A stretch of DNA of 64,000 nt from Phaeodactylum tricornutum CCAP 1055/1 (lineage: Eukaryota; Bacillariophyta; Bacillariophyceae; Surirellales; Neidiaceae). Position 1 is the first letter of the stretch; each line of letters begins with the position of its first letter. Shown one piece after another: positions 21,937-34,798 of this stretch. The notes beneath the pieces are model-generated. The model did no database searches, was not told the origin of the DNA, and saw only the letters and a program-made list of their open reading frames with translations. Made by a program: the position numbers and the translations under genes. Location of the stretch: contig NC_011672.1 of the NCBI RefSeq assembly GCF_000150955.2, positions 1,054,001 through 1,118,000 of the forward strand, in the 5' to 3' direction.

Positions 21937-22151
21937 TAGCCCCCTTCAAGCTTGTCCTGCTTTGGAGTTGGATGACAGTGCTACGTAGACCGAAACGCGT
22001 CCCGATTTTCAGGCTGCCATGTAATTTAACGCCGCAGAACTCTTCACGAGAAAGAGCGAAAAATCATTTCGCAATACTTTCCGCAGCTAACAACTAGACG
22101 CGATGATATTGTAGCGGCTAAAGAATAATTAGGTAGCAGGTAGGTGTCTTT

Positions 22152-23972
22152 CTACAAAGCGTTCGTTTCGAAAGGTATCGACGACTTGTCGACTTCTTCC
22201 CCTGAGGATGAGTTCGGAATGGCCAAAGGCGTATATTCAGTTTCCAAAAGCTTGCTGCTGGGTTTACGTCGACGGGGCGAAGCCCTACGGTGACCTGAAA
22301 TATCGGGAGAACCGCGAGCGGAAGATGTTGTGTGAGGAGCCGAAGGCGGTGAAGTGGCCGATCTCGTTGGTGAGTTGATTGCCGTAGAGATTGTATGATT
22401 CTGTGACGCGAAGGCGGACGATTTGGAAGCGGAAAGGACATGGAACGATACTATTTTTGGACTTTTCAAAGGTTCTCGTATTTCGGTGGAAGCATCAGCA
22501 TCGCCACCTTTGGTCAGTAGTTTAATATTTGTTCTCGGCGCGATGGAAGCTGGTAGTGACGGTGTTTTCGAATCGTCGGAAAATGGAAGTGACTTGTCTG
22601 TCGGTGGCGTAGTTGATAAATGTGGTTCTTCCGGTTGCTCTCTTTCCGCTGTGTCCAATTCTGACGAAATTGGAGAGGTCCCGTACAATGTCACAGTTGC
22701 TGCCCGCTTCAATTTGCTCGCTCTTTCTGTTAAAGTATTCCTTGAGTCGGCTGGTTTCGCAGGGACAGACCCCTCTCCATTTTGCCCATGCTCCGAGCTT
22801 GCGTTGCTCGCTCCCGTGGATACTCCATCGCCACAAGGGATCGGTTTGGCAACTTTACCAACATTTGCTTTCGTGGAAATGGCTTTTGACAACGTTTTCT
22901 TTGTTTTGGGCTTGGACGACTGTGGCTTCAGCTCACCAGAAGCATGCCGCCGTCGCAGCTCTTTAAATGCAGCAGCGTTGGAATATTCTAAACCAGTCAG
23001 TGGATCTTTATATTTGGCCCGCTCTCCCGTAACGACACAAAAGGTCGGTATCCGGAGCCGTTCGAGCATCGCGCTAGAGGATTGCGTCAAAATTTCTGGT
23101 ACATAATCCATTTCGGGGAATGTGATTGTATTGGGGGCGCCTCTTCGTGAGACATAACTCTCAATTACCCGTCCTCCTCGTCTGTGGCTTCGGTCGTTCG
23201 GACCGGCATCACGGTCTTGCTGATCTTGGATTCGCTGGCGTGAAAGTAGCCAACGGTGGTTTTCCGGTTCCGTTTCGAGCGCCGCTTCTAGAAGCAATTC
23301 TTCCTGCGTAAAGTTATGTTTAGGTTGCCGCTTTTTCGACCCATCTGGTTTACCATTGATCGTCATGGATGGTGCTGAATCTCCCCGGGAAGTTCGGAAA
23401 CGAGAAGACGGCCGCCCAGCCCGCCTCGGTCGAATGCCCAAGACCGCGGACTGTTTCGCTTGGAGGGAACTAATAGTGGTCGGGGGTATTGGTTTCGAAA
23501 CCCCAGCAACGAAATACTGTGCTGGACCGCGAGGGAGAGCGTTCGGTACATTGAGAACAATACCAGCATTGACACCGTCTCCCACTACGCGATTGCCGAC
23601 TTTCTTCTTTTTGGGCATACGGTCGCGACCCGCCTTGGCGATATCCGCGTACTGCCCCGCACCAAACAGTTTTCGTTTTTTGTTGCCGCGCTCCGTTTTT
23701 TGCAATTCCCGTTCTTCTTCCGCACCCGCCGCCTGTTCCTGCTGCTCGTGATCACTTTCGCTATCGTCGAAATCGGAATCAAAAGCATCGACGCGAGCCG
23801 TCGAATCTTCGTCCGATTCTCGGAAACTCTCGTTGCCAGATGCGTCGTGCTCGTCGGCCCAGGTGTCGTGATTCCAAAACGCAGCGTCATCGTCCAAGGC
23901 CTGGCCCACGAGTGCGCTCATGCGCTTGCCAGCAGTCGCGCGGCGCTCGCGAGTAGACGAAACCGCCGACAT
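22152..23972 (-). CDS. VPS72: VPS72/YL1, SWR1-complex subunit
   Basis: 606 aa, single exon, ATG at 23972 (MSAVSSTRERRATAGKRM). YL1 proteins carry H2A.Z-H2B for deposition by the SWR1/SRCAP remodeller. Features: conserved start RRATAGKRMSALV with the downstream acidic H2A.Z-binding stretch (residues about 25-85); basic KNFTQEELLLEAALETEPENHRWL-type helix near 220; YL1_C domain near 305-345 (CVVTGERAKYKDPLTGLEYSN). The C-terminal 250 residues are disordered and Ser/Pro/Thr-rich, longer than in yeast or human. The gene diverges from MOT1, another transcription/chromatin regulator, across about 0.9 kb. Confidence 0.9.
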   Translation of the reverse strand: MSAVSSTRERRATAGKRMSALVGQALDDDAAFWNHDTWADEHDASGNESFRESDEDSTARVDAFDSDFDDSESDHEQQEQAAGAEEERELQKTERGNKKRKLFGAGQYADIAKAGRDRMPKKKKVGNRVVGDGVNAGIVLNVPNALPRGPAQYFVAGVSKPIPPTTISSLQAKQSAVLGIRPRRAGRPSSRFRTSRGDSAPSMTINGKPDGSKKRQPKHNFTQEELLLEAALETEPENHRWLLSRQRIQDQQDRDAGPNDRSHRRGGRVIESYVSRRGAPNTITFPEMDYVPEILTQSSSAMLERLRIPTFCVVTGERAKYKDPLTGLEYSNAAAFKELRRRHASGELKPQSSKPKTKKTLSKAISTKANVGKVAKPIPCGDGVSTGASNASSEHGQNGEGSVPAKPADSRNTLTERASKLKRAATVTLYGTSPISSELDTAEREQPEEPHLSTTPPTDKSLPFSDDSKTPSLPASIAPRTNIKLLTKGGDADASTEIREPLKSPKIVSFHVLSASKSSAFASQNHTISTAINSPTRSATSPPSAPHTTSSARGSPDISGHRRASPRRRKPSSKLLETEYTPLAIPNSSSGEEVDKSSIPFETNAL

Positions 23973-24870
23973 GACTGTGCGTGTGGGTGTGGATATGAGT
24001 AAAAGAGTGCAGGCAGTATAAAAGATGCGAATGTAAACCGTCGAAACGTAGTACGGCTTGATCTGTACAGGAGGAGGATAACAAGTGATCAGAGTCTGCG
24101 TTACGCTGATGCGCCGGTGCACGGCAATTATCAAGGGAGATTGGTCGTCTAGAAATTGAGGATGGCTCGTTACACTGGAAAAGTAGAGGGATCTAGTAGT
24201 AATCCTGGTAATGGCAGCAACGCATCCAACTGTTCATTTTTTGTCTCTACGTCAACGTCGGATCGGTACCGTAAAAGAGCCTTTACGAAAGAAGAAAAGG
24301 AATACCGGTGACACTGGTAAAGCAAAGAGAGAGAAGCTGAATTCTGAATTCGAATTTCGCGAGATCTCTAGAACTTGGCCAAAAAGTGAACGGTATCGCA
24401 CTGTGAATCACACACGAAACGACAATGGATGGCGAGACCGCCATGGTGACGGTGGAAGTTTCCCTCTCGCGCGCGAGTCGGAGAGAGGGTGAGTGTGGTA
24501 CTCGGACTCGGCACCCGTTCGTCCGTCTCCGACGAACGGTCTGGACTGAAATCAGACAGTGAACGGAAGGCGTCTGTCGGTCTAGCAGTTTTAACGGGAA
24601 CTCGGAAAGGGACGGAATGAAAACGGACGGAGCCAGACTCCGTTTCCCGTTGGAAAACGTGAAACTGGAAACGTTCACAGTTATGTTCAACCTTGGAAAT
24701 TCCTACTCACAGGCAAGGGCTCAGCCACATGGGAGACACGTTTTTCCTCGGTTCGTTCCCATCTCGATCCAATAGGAGTTCTACCTTTCCGCCATGATTC
24801 GCTCGATCCGTGCCCGTATCGCTTCGATTCTTCACAGACTCGTATCCAAACAGGTTAGAATCCGTTTGCT
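23973..24870. promoter_or_regulatory. Divergent promoter region VPS72/MOT1
   Basis: About 0.9 kb between two start codons facing away. No coding evidence. It is GA/CG-rich with CGGA and GAACGG-type short motifs around 24480-24640. No TATA box is convincingly placed. Confidence 0.4.
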
Positions 24871-27800
24871 ATGAAACGCCGGAGCCGTCGTCCTGGTCCT
24901 GCTGATAAAAATGCGGATTCACAGTCCGGTGCCGACGAGGATCGCAAACCGGCTGCCATCACTTTCGTCGAATCCAAAGCATCTCGCTCTTCCTCCAATG
25001 CAATGGCTGGTAAAGGGCCCGCAGGAAACGAAGCTCTTTCGCCCGAACCAGACGACGCTTACAGAAATCAGCACTTGACTCCGCACATTCTACGTTTGCT
25101 CAAACTGATCCAGGAGGGAACCGCTGCCCACGCCGCTCTGGCGGCCTCGCAGCTGACAGAATTGACCGCAGATCCCTCTTCTTGCTCGCCCTTGAGACTC
25201 TGGGACATTCTCGGTTGCTTGCATTATTCCTTACTCTCCTCGCGATGGCAAACTCGTCAAAATGCCGCCCAAGCTCTGCAGGGCGTGGCGTCGCATTTGC
25301 CACTTTCGGATCAACGCGCATTTTTCACAGCACGGTATCACGATACCGCCAACACTGATCCTACTCACACCGATGCTACGAGTACCAGTACTAGCACCGG
25401 CACCAGTCCCGTCGATACAAACACTACGCCAATCGCCGAAACAGGACCTTTACCTGAGAAGCTTGCGGCGAGTAAGGCTCGTCGTCCTAGCACCGATGAC
25501 GAATCCCTCTATTTGACCGTTCCGGTCTTGGTGGAATCCATGGATACAATCTTGTCGCAAGGCCGACTCTTGTTGTCGACTGCAGAGTCTACCTTTGATC
25601 TTTCCAGTCAGGAAGACGCGGTCTTGGACGGCGAAAGTGCTTCGGAACGCATGCGCTTGCAACGGTGCATTTTGGCGCACCGCCTCGGACTGGGTGGGAT
25701 TGGACCTGTCCTGGGGAACGAAACTGTACTTCCAGCATTGATTACGAGCCATGATCTCGAAGTCCCTACTAGAATAGCCAGAGAAGATGTGAAACGGCCC
25801 ATCAAACGACATCGCTATGATAACCATGGCAAGACTGAAAACGGCAAGACAAGTTCAATACGCGCATTGTTAGTGTCGGAAATAGAAGAATCGCAGAAGT
25901 ATGAGAGAACCGACACTTCACATAGAACACCCCAAAATCTGTTGGCGACAGAGCTTCTATACCGCATGTTTGATCCTAGGTGGACCGTTCGTCATGGTGC
26001 GTTGTTGGGAACCCTGTCTCTTTTGCGGGCGTGGCAATCGTCCCTCGTAAAACTCGACGACGGCCTATCATTTGGATGTTGGCCCCATGATTTGATGGCA
26101 CGTACCGTGTGTGTTCTCGTGTTGGATCGATTCGGTGACTTTTCTCTTGATGAAAATGTCGTCGCTCCCGTACGCGAAGTGGCCGGGCAGCTTGTCTCAG
26201 TTCTGGTCGCCATGGCACCAGCACGTCTTCGAAATGCAACTTTGCGGATATTGTACAAATTGTGTTGCCATGAGGAATGGGAAGTTCGCCACGGAGCCCT
26301 GATTGCTCTGAAGTTTATTACAGCAGTAATTTGTCAAGATTTATTGAAAACCTCGAAGGATGGTTCTCTCGATCCATGGCGTGAGACATGTATCCGAGAG
26401 ATTTGTGGTGTGACGGTGGATCGATTGTTGGACGTGGACGACATCAAGAGTGTCGCGGCGCAAATACTGTGCAGGATTGTACGGAATCCTCTGCTTTCTC
26501 ATTCCCCCAGTCTTCGGCAGGTGCCACGACGCCTATGGGATGCCTTGCCCGCAGCGTCTTCTGTGTCGTACTGTCTACCGTACCTCTTTGAATTAATGAC
26601 AAGCTTTTTGCAAAAAGATGGTACGGGTTTTTTGCGAGAGCTTTCCAAAAACTCCTCAGTAGCTGACGTATCGAGCGTGGGACTGGAGGATGTTTTCCGT
26701 TTACTGGTCGAGTTTCTGGACTCGCCCTTGGTATCGGTTCGTGCGAGTGCCCTGGGTTCGATCGGGATTGTAGCGCAAGCAATTGTGGAAGAGGCTGATT
26801 CATTGGTATTCGAAGACCCAGCAATGTTGGTCGAATGCTATGGCTTGACTGTACGTAGGGTATACGACGAATTCTTTAATGATTCCACGCCATCGCAGAA
26901 CAATGTTTTGCGCGATACTTGGGAGTCGTTGGCGGGCAACTATCGAATAATCATTCGAGATGATCGCTATTATGTCAGCTTGTCTCGCTGTCTCCTTGTC
27001 CGATTTTTTGAAATTGGTCGGGAATCTAGTCTGTCAGCCAACATTGAGAGTCAGGTAGCCACCGCAGAAGCGCTTCTTCTCTGGCTGGACGGCTCTCGTG
27101 GGCTAGAGCTGTGCACTTCTTTATTAAACGCATTCATTTGTGCCTTTCTTCATTCTCCGTGGGTACGACAGTTTGAATCGGCATGTCTTTTATATCGAGC
27201 GAGCTTGATTCTTAAAGGGGGAAAATGTGCGACCGAGGAATCCACACTCCTGCTCGAGACCTTTCTTTTGCAACCACCTTTATGCATTGTGCTAGATGCA
27301 AGTATCGGGTATGAAGTTGTTGATGCAAACGATCAGTTAGCGCAAGCTTGTGACGAGGCGGTTTTGAAAGAATTGACACCGTTCTTCCATCAGTCCGTGG
27401 ATTGCGCTGGTGCGGTGAAATGTGTTACTGAAAGCTGGAATCGAATTGTTCGTTCTTTTCTAGGAAACTTATCGCCATTGCCGAAGAAGGAAAGTTTGGT
27501 CTCGTTGCGACTTAACGCAATAGTTGCTGTAACAATCCTGGCAGATAGGCTCCCTGTAAAGATGACTCCGCTGATTCGGTCTTTGGTAACTTCATTAAAG
27601 AATGAGTCAGACAGCTCCAGACAAGCAGTAACAAGTCAGGGGTTGACAATTCTGTTGCTACAGATTGGCCGGTGCGAATCGTTCGCTGCTGCCAATAGCA
27701 AGGTCATGAAAACAATTTGTGATATGGTTCTGAAGGAAAGTTGGGCTGAACTTTCCATCGAAACATATTCTCCGGCTACGGAGGTTTTGCAATCTCTAAT

Positions 27801-30495
27801 TCGGCATCTTCCCAGTGAGCTCAAGCTGAGCGACTTGGCACAAGTATGGACACGAATCGAGTATATTCTATCTGATGAGTGTATTGACTGTGATTTCGAG
27901 GCAGAGCGAACAAAACCAGCGTTGAGTATTCTCGGTGCTCTTTCTGGTGGTTTGCTCGAGGGTCAAGCTGTGGCGATCTTTGTCATCAGGAATTTTCTCC
28001 CGAGTGTTGTTCGTTGTGCATGTGTGTGTCAAAACAAACTTGTCGTTCGCGTTGCCTGTTCAGTAGCACAGCGACTTGCCAAGGTCAATGCTACGTCTGC
28101 TCTCGCGTCAGCTTTTGACACTTTATTGCCGTTTCTCACAGAAACAAGCTCGGACTCATGTAGGAGAGCTGGCTGTCATCTACTTCAACTGCTCGTAGAG
28201 GATTCTGGAATGTACATTTGTCCCTTTGTAAAGTCGCTGCTTCCAATAGCTATGAAACTCATGACAGACCCTCAACTCGAATGTACACAAGCTGCCAACA
28301 ACGTCTTCGCATACCTTGTACGTATGGCACCACTTGTTCAGTCACATTTATCAATAAGTTTGAACAAATCGGGTGCCAATGAAGGTACAGACGCAGTAAT
28401 CGACCACCTCATTTTAGGAAAACCACTCCCCCCTTGCGATTTTCCGCAAAGTCTGCAGAAGACTTTGAATAGAAATAGGGTTGTTCTCCGGCAGTATCAA
28501 CTGGAGGGAATCGCTTGGTTACGTTTTCTACATACACTCAGACTGAACGGCGCTCTGTGCGATTCTATGGGACTTGGGAAAACACTACAGGCTTTGATTT
28601 GCGTTGCCATTTCTCACGACGTAGTCCACCATGCCGCACCAGATAGCAAACCAGTCTCCATCGTTGTCTGTCCTTCTACTCTGGTTCGACACTGGATCGC
28701 TGAAATCAACAGATTTTTCAAAAGCGACGATCCGGTTTTCTTTCCTCTCGAGCTTTCTGGTAGTAGCACGAGTCGTCGAGCAGTATGGGAAAAGGGCTTA
28801 GTATTTTGCAACATAATTGTTACAAGCTATTCTGTTCTACGGAGCGATATACGAATGCTTGCATCGCAAAGCTATCACTATTGTGTGCTCGATGAGGGCC
28901 ACCTCCTCAAAAATCCAAAGACAGGTACGCTGGATTATCTCGAATTTGAAAACTTGACAACCACGTTCTGACTTCCGCATCGTTCCCTCGTTGCACAGAG
29001 ACGGCGAAGGCGTCTCGTCAGCTGCGGTCGAAGCACCGTCTCCTTTTGTCAGGAACGCCGGTGCAGAATCATGTTCATGAACTGTGGGCTGTATTTGACT
29101 TCTTAATGCCAAATTTTTTGGGATCCTCGGTATTTTTCTCAGAAAAGTATGCCAGAACTATATCGAAAGGACAAGCTCCTGGCGCATCTGTGAGAGAGAT
29201 CAGCGAAGGAATAGAAAAGTTGAAGACGTTACATCAGCAAGTACTACCGTTCATACTCCGGAGAGAGAAACAACAAGTTCTTAGAGAATTACCATCAAAA
29301 TTAGTCACTCAGATTGAAGTTCCCATGAGTGATCTGCAGCGAAGGCTCTACACTGATTTCTGCTCGTTTGCAGATGTCCAACAGTCACTCCGGGCTCTAG
29401 ATCGCGCTGCGAAGGACGATCTCGGCGATAGATGCCTGGAGCAGGCAGGGCGTAGCTCGCTACAGGCCCTTTTGTTTTTAAGACTTCTCTCAACTCACCC
29501 ATGGCTTGTCAGATCCGCCATACCAGTCGCCTCGGAAATCAGCGACAACGATTGGCTTCGTTTTGATACCTCCGGTAAAATCAGAGCGTTGGCTGACTTA
29601 CTCCGAGAGCTTAGTATTTTCACCGACGACTTAAGCGCTGCCGATAACGATTCGTCACTTTTGTACTGCGAGGACGACCATGTTGATGTAGATGTTTATT
29701 CCAGCCTCGTCAATTCATCAGACAATCACATGCAACCCGCACCCACAACCTCCGAAGTCCAATCGCAGACAAAGTGCTTGATCTTCGCTCAGTTCATTCA
29801 AAGTCTTGATGTTGTGGAAAAGCTTTTATTCAAGCCTCACATACCATCGCTGAAATATCTTCGATTGGATGGAAGAGTTCCTGCCAGAAGACGCTATGCC
29901 ATTGCCGAAGAGTTCAACCGTAACGATGAGATCAAGGTTTTGCTGCTAACAACAAGGGTCGGTGGTCTTGGACTAAACTTAACAGGTGAGTAAGGGTCAC
30001 GAGCTTCTGTCTCACTGTCACGGGGATATGTTTTTCTCATGGACATCGTACAATATAGGAGCGGACACTGTAATTTTTCTCGAACATGACTTTAATCCTT
30101 TTGCTGATCTTCAAGGTATGCAACAATTGCGAGACATGGAGATATTTGCATAGCACTGGCTCAACCTTCTATATCATTTTAAAGCAATGGACCGGGTCCA
30201 CAGAATTGGCCAAAAGAAGGCTGTATGCGTTTACCGGTTAGTTCTGGTCGACTCAATTGACCAGAGAATTATGAAGTTACAAGAAAAGAAGTTGGCTATG
30301 AGCGAGGCGATAGTGAACGCCGACAATTCTACTATGTTCAGCATGGGGACTGATCGATTGCTTGACATTTTCACGATGAGAAGCGACCAAGAGCCATCTA
30401 ACATCAGCGTATATGATCTTGATAGTCTAGTGGAAGATAGTAATGAAACATATGAGAGTCTCGGAGTTCACGAATTCATAAAGAGTTTGAAATAA
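24871..30495 (+). CDS. MOT1: MOT1/BTAF1, TBP-removing Swi2/Snf2 ATPase
   Basis: Uses ATP to strip TATA-binding protein from DNA. Four exons: 24871-28924, 28999-29985, 30059-30115, 30185-30495; introns of 74, 73 and 69 bp, all phase 1 and GT-AG; 1802 aa, close to the 1850-1870 of yeast and human. Residues 1-1190 are HEAT-like helical repeats that grip TBP. The Snf2 core starts at RQYQLEGIAWL (about 1210), Walker A DSMGLGKT near 1233, DEGH box near 1341, LLLSGTPVQN just after intron 1, motif V GGLGLNLTGADTVIFLEHDFNP across intron 2 and motif VI DRVHRIGQ at intron 3. The C-terminal LGVHEFIKSLK resembles the family's ending. No strong insertions. Confidence 0.93.
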
Positions 30496-30569
30496 CAAAG
30501 GTGATTTTGGCCTTTTCACGATTAAACACTTTGCAATCGTGAAAGGATGCGTTTTTCATTACGTCTCGT

Positions 30570-33500
30570 TTAATAGCTTCCTCGGCCGTAGTAAGAAAGG
30601 TTGGGAGGGGGAACACTTGGTGTTGGACCGCTTCTCGCATTTGGGCCTGACCGCGCGTTATACGTCAGATCAAATGACGTTCCAAGACGTCCGGTCTCCT
30701 TAGCGAAGTTGATACGAAGAGGACCACCATTCACCATCGTTCCTCCAAGCATTTCTCTCGCCCGAACAGCCATACCTCTGTCCGATGTATTCACAAAAGA
30801 AAAACTACCTTTGGTCACAACCCCGATTACATTCGCATATTGACCAAAAGCATCTCGGAGCTCCTGCTCGGTAGTTCCTGGACCGTACCCAGCGACAAAT
30901 AGATTTTTTGTCGCCGGATTTCCACGGTCGTCTCGTGCAGCATCAACTTCTGCCAGAGACAACGGAGCGGAAGAGTGTCCTCCGTTCATAGACGCTTGCA
31001 CAGGAGGCGGCGGAGGAGCCACCACTCCGTACGGGCCAGAAGCAGCACCCCCTGTCGCACCAAAAACAGTATTGACGAGCGGTTCTCCACCGTGGTAACT
31101 GATTTGCTCGGTCGGTCCACTTCCTCCATAATGATTTGGTGCAGTATTTCCCCCCGTGTAGGATGAAGGTGCTGAAGTACTAGGGAAAGAGGATGCTAAG
31201 TCGCGGTTTTTCCTCTGCGCGGGATTGATGCGGACGGGCATACCACCTAGAAGGGTCCCATTCAATGCTTCTCTCGCTCTCTCTGCATTTACAGGATCAG
31301 ATGTATTCACGAAAGAAAAGTTACCCTTCATAACAACTTCGTCAACTTTCACATACGGCGCGAACATCGCAATTATATCAACCTGACTTGTAGTTGGACC
31401 GTACCCACTGATGTGGAGGTTTCCTTCCGAACTGCTTCGGAAGGAACTACGCGGAGGTTGGACAGAAAAAGGAGGCAGAAATTGTCCAAAAGAGGCAGGT
31501 GTAGTCGACGCTGGGCCATACAAGCCAGGCGATGGTTGGTAGGGGGTATGCGACGTCGTGCTTTGTCGCAGAGAGGCATCGAGTCCGTTGGAGGGGGTAA
31601 GCGTTTGGACTAGACTCATTAGTCTTTGTTGGTCATACATTCCACTAGAATCAACCAAAGTACTCAATAAGCCAGGAGAATTTGCTAAAGTGTCCAAGGC
31701 CCTGGTGTCCTGACCAACGAGAAACATAGGAAGACCAAGGGCCTGGAGATATTCTGGTGAAGCTACATTTGAGTTTCCGAACGCAGCTGTCCCAGCTGGA
31801 TTACCATTATATAGCGATGTCGATTGATTCTGGTACACTTCTGTGGCTAGCGGTGTCGGTGCGGGTACGGTAACTGGCTCGTGGGGGACGAAAAAGGGTA
31901 TAGTACTAACCACGCTTGATGCCTGAGACGTCATATCTAGTGCTTGTTCAATATCGTTCAAAGGGGCTGGACTACTGGGTACGTCAGATTCCGAAAAGTA
32001 TTGGACTGGCGGGACGTTTTTCATACGTTCATTTTGAGCACGTATTTCCGATGAAGACGGCTGGGTGCGAGTAGCATCTGAGCGCGCGGGCAATACCTGA
32101 GGTTGTCTCCACTCGATGGTGGTCTGCACTGTCTTAGGCACGGGCAAGTCGAAAGTATCATCATCTTCAAGAAGCTTCGACTTTCTGTAATATCAACGGT
32201 CATGGTTTAGAACAAGGATTGATAAGGGATATCACCGCAACCAAATTACTTACTTTGCGCTCGCTAGCAATTCTTTTTCTCTCAACCTATCCCGTTTCTT
32301 CCGGTCAGACCACGAAACAGTCGAGTCTTCGGTAGTTGTAGTAGCCTGTGTTTCGCCACCTTCTCCAAGCTGGGATTTCGCCAAATCCCCTCCAAAATGA
32401 TCATGCCACTTGACGCGTAGCCCTGGTTTTAAAGGAGCTACAGAATACAGATGTAAGGGATAAAAAATGATCAACAGTCATTTGGGACGCCGTTCGCACC
32501 ATGACCCCCTACCTTTCTTTGAGCTTTCGTCGTGGCCACCAGGCATATTTCCGTTGACCATACTGAGTGCTGCTGCAGCCTTAGCCGCAACATCGTCTAT
32601 GGACGAGGTCGATTTCGTGCTGGACGAAAGGAGTTTTGACTTTAAAGGTACGCTTGATTCGGAAGAGGAGACTTTCTTCAGCAAAGACGAAAACGCGGAC
32701 TTCTTGGTATCTTCCGTTTTGATTCGCTTCACCATTGTATGGGCTTGTTTCGGAAGATCTAACTCAGCTGGTCTCTTGGTATTCTCTTTTGTCTCTGCAG
32801 GCGTTTGAGCCTTCTTTGCCTTGACAGATGCATTCCAAGCATCCTTGATTTCCTGAATACGCTCCTTAATGGCAGATTCGTTTGGAGTTCCTACGCAAAT
32901 CTTGTGCTTCTCAATTGACCCAATGATCTTACCCATACCTGAAGTCTTAACCACCGTCTTGTCCACTGGAAGATCGACAAGATTGGAAAGCATGTGCAAG
33001 AGGAGGTCCATTCCACCTGTGGAAAAGCACCATGATGTAAGGGGCAAACTCTACGATGCAAGCTTATTCCTTGCTCGACATTACAAACTTACCAACATCA
33101 CCAGCCAAAATATCACCGAGCCATGCTTTGACTGACTCGAGGTAGCCATTAATCAGGATTTTTTCCAACGACTTGCTGTCTGACGACGTGGCTCCTACAA
33201 AGGCCAAGATCAAGCATCGGCGTTGCTCTAAAGCGCCCCTCTTTTGATCGTCTGTACCAGCAGGGATTGCAGCTTGGCTTTCGACTTTCTATTAATTATC
33301 AACAAACGCATGGCGTGACGAAGAAATAAAGTGTGAGAGTTCCGTTCCGATTCAAAGCACTTATACGTACGAACAACAAGTAGGCAAAGTCTCGCTACAG
33401 CGATTCATCAGCAGATAGTTTGCGTATTGTTTCTTCTAATAGAAGTCGAAGATAGATTCAACATATCAATCCACCTTGGTATGGTCTCCGCGTGTACGCA

Positions 33501-34366
33501 TACTTGAACACATTTCAAACACATCAAGATCATAGCGCGTGTGCCTCGAGAGCAGAAGTCACGCTCCATATGGCGGGGCAGGCTGATGATGGCTATGTCT
33601 AATCCACTATATTTGCTATCCAGACTAAGCTGCCACCTGCATTTGTATCATAAGTCATAGTTGTCATTACTGACTGAACGGACTAAGACTTTCTCTCGCG
33701 CCGGTTGTTTCGGATAGCGTAGTTGTTATCTCAAGAAAGTTATGATGGCGTCACGGAGCCACAGAGATCCAAGCCCCTTGCAAGCCCTTGAAGAGGCGCC
33801 TTGGATTGGTCTCGAACATCTCGGTTGTACGTCAGCAGTGGAATGATCCATGGTACCGTCGCAATCAACAAACTCCACCACGATTGAGCCTTCCTCCGGA
33901 GATCGACCGAAGCCTGGTGGAGGAGCGTTCAAGAGGCTGACCTTCACAAATGTTGTGGTAGTGCAAGCACATCAACTGCTTGAAATTTCCCGAGATCTCA
34001 TATTGTATCCAACTTCTTGAAGAGCACCAGCAGGAACAACTGTGACCTGACCGAACCGGACCTGTTCTTCCGTACAGGATCAATCTACGCAACAATCCAA
34101 ACTCACCTGCAATACGCTAGAAAATTCCTGGGCGACGTTCGCGTCGGACGCCAAAGAAAAGGCTAAATAAAAGAAGCGTAAGACGCAAATATTAAACGGT
34201 AAAGATCACGAGGGGCAAAAGGGGACATGCGATCATACTTACCACCGGCGTCCAGGACACGGGTCACGGAAGCTTCGAAGCCATCTGCATCTACAACCCT
34301 ATCCTCCGTGAGCAGCGATGGAGGACACTTGCCACTCTCCCGAGCCCGTTGCAGCAAAGCACTCAT
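30570..34366 (-). CDS. PNUTS-like protein with two RRMs
   Basis: Seven-exon model, about 900 aa: 34366-34243, 34162-34107, 33394-33371 (24 nt), 33288-33093, 33016-32513, 32437-32254, 32184-30570; all GT-AG and phases agree. N-terminal part (about 85-215) is a TFIIS N-terminal helical bundle; RRCLILAF...LLLHMLSNLVDLPV...GKIIGSIEKH aligns by eye with the domain of PNUTS (PPP1R10). At about 309-312 is RVKW, a PP1-docking RVxF/W motif placed as in PNUTS (TVTW); a WRQP motif follows near 388. Two RRMs lie at about 617-690 and 789-860 (each with SFVNTSD in RNP1 position). PNUTS steers PP1 in RNA polymerase II termination; animal PNUTS has a zinc finger, not RRMs. The first three exons are the least certain, and skipping the 24-nt exon also keeps frame (892 aa). 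Confidence 0.65.
33371..33394 (-). other. Possible 24-nt micro-exon
   Basis: Codes RDFAYLLF between CTGTAG acceptor and GTACGT donor, phase 0 both sides. Because the frame is kept with or without it, its use is not proven by sequence. Confidence 0.4.
33395..34106 (-). other. Long intron with unassigned coding-like fragment
   Basis: Predicted 712-bp intron of the PNUTS-like gene, six or more times the usual length here. On the minus strand a 73-codon open stretch at 33947-33726 (SLLNAPPPGFGRSPEEGS at its start) looks coding-like in composition but matches nothing I recognise. It could be a captured gene fragment or part of an alternative exon. Confidence 0.35.
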
Positions 34367-34798
34367 GATAGATAGAGCAAAAAGCTGCTGTGTTCGTATA
34401 GTGTATATCTATGCGCTTGCTTTCCAAACCGCAACGACGTTAACGATAGCTGAGTTAGCGCAGTTACAGGCGTAAGTAGCCGTAGAATGTTGGCGTCTGG
34501 AAGCCGGCGTCTGTGCGCGTATTTCATTGCGTTGCTGTGGTTGTCCTGGATCGATTGGATCGGACGAGTCGAGTATGAGACGAACAGTACCCGGAAACGG
34601 GGGCGAAGGCGACTCTCTGTTCCTCGCAAGAGACAAAATAAGATATGAGCCACAAACCCTAGTTACTGTTGTACCAGGTTTTGGTTTTCAGCGTTTCCCC
34701 CTCTGAAAAAATCCATGTTCTCGGGACGATGGAGGCCGACAATATATCAGAAATGAACGGAAGCGGAGGTGCAAACACAAACCCTGACGACTAGAAAA
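34367..34798. promoter_or_regulatory. Divergent intergenic region
   Basis: Between the PNUTS-like gene (-) and the secreted protein (+). No coding evidence. The ATG at 34769 in frame with the next gene is treated as UTR because the signal peptide starts at 34799. Confidence 0.4.

Noticed and set aside
22423-23106. 227-codon plus-strand frame
   Set aside because: Antisense of the disordered C-terminal part of VPS72.
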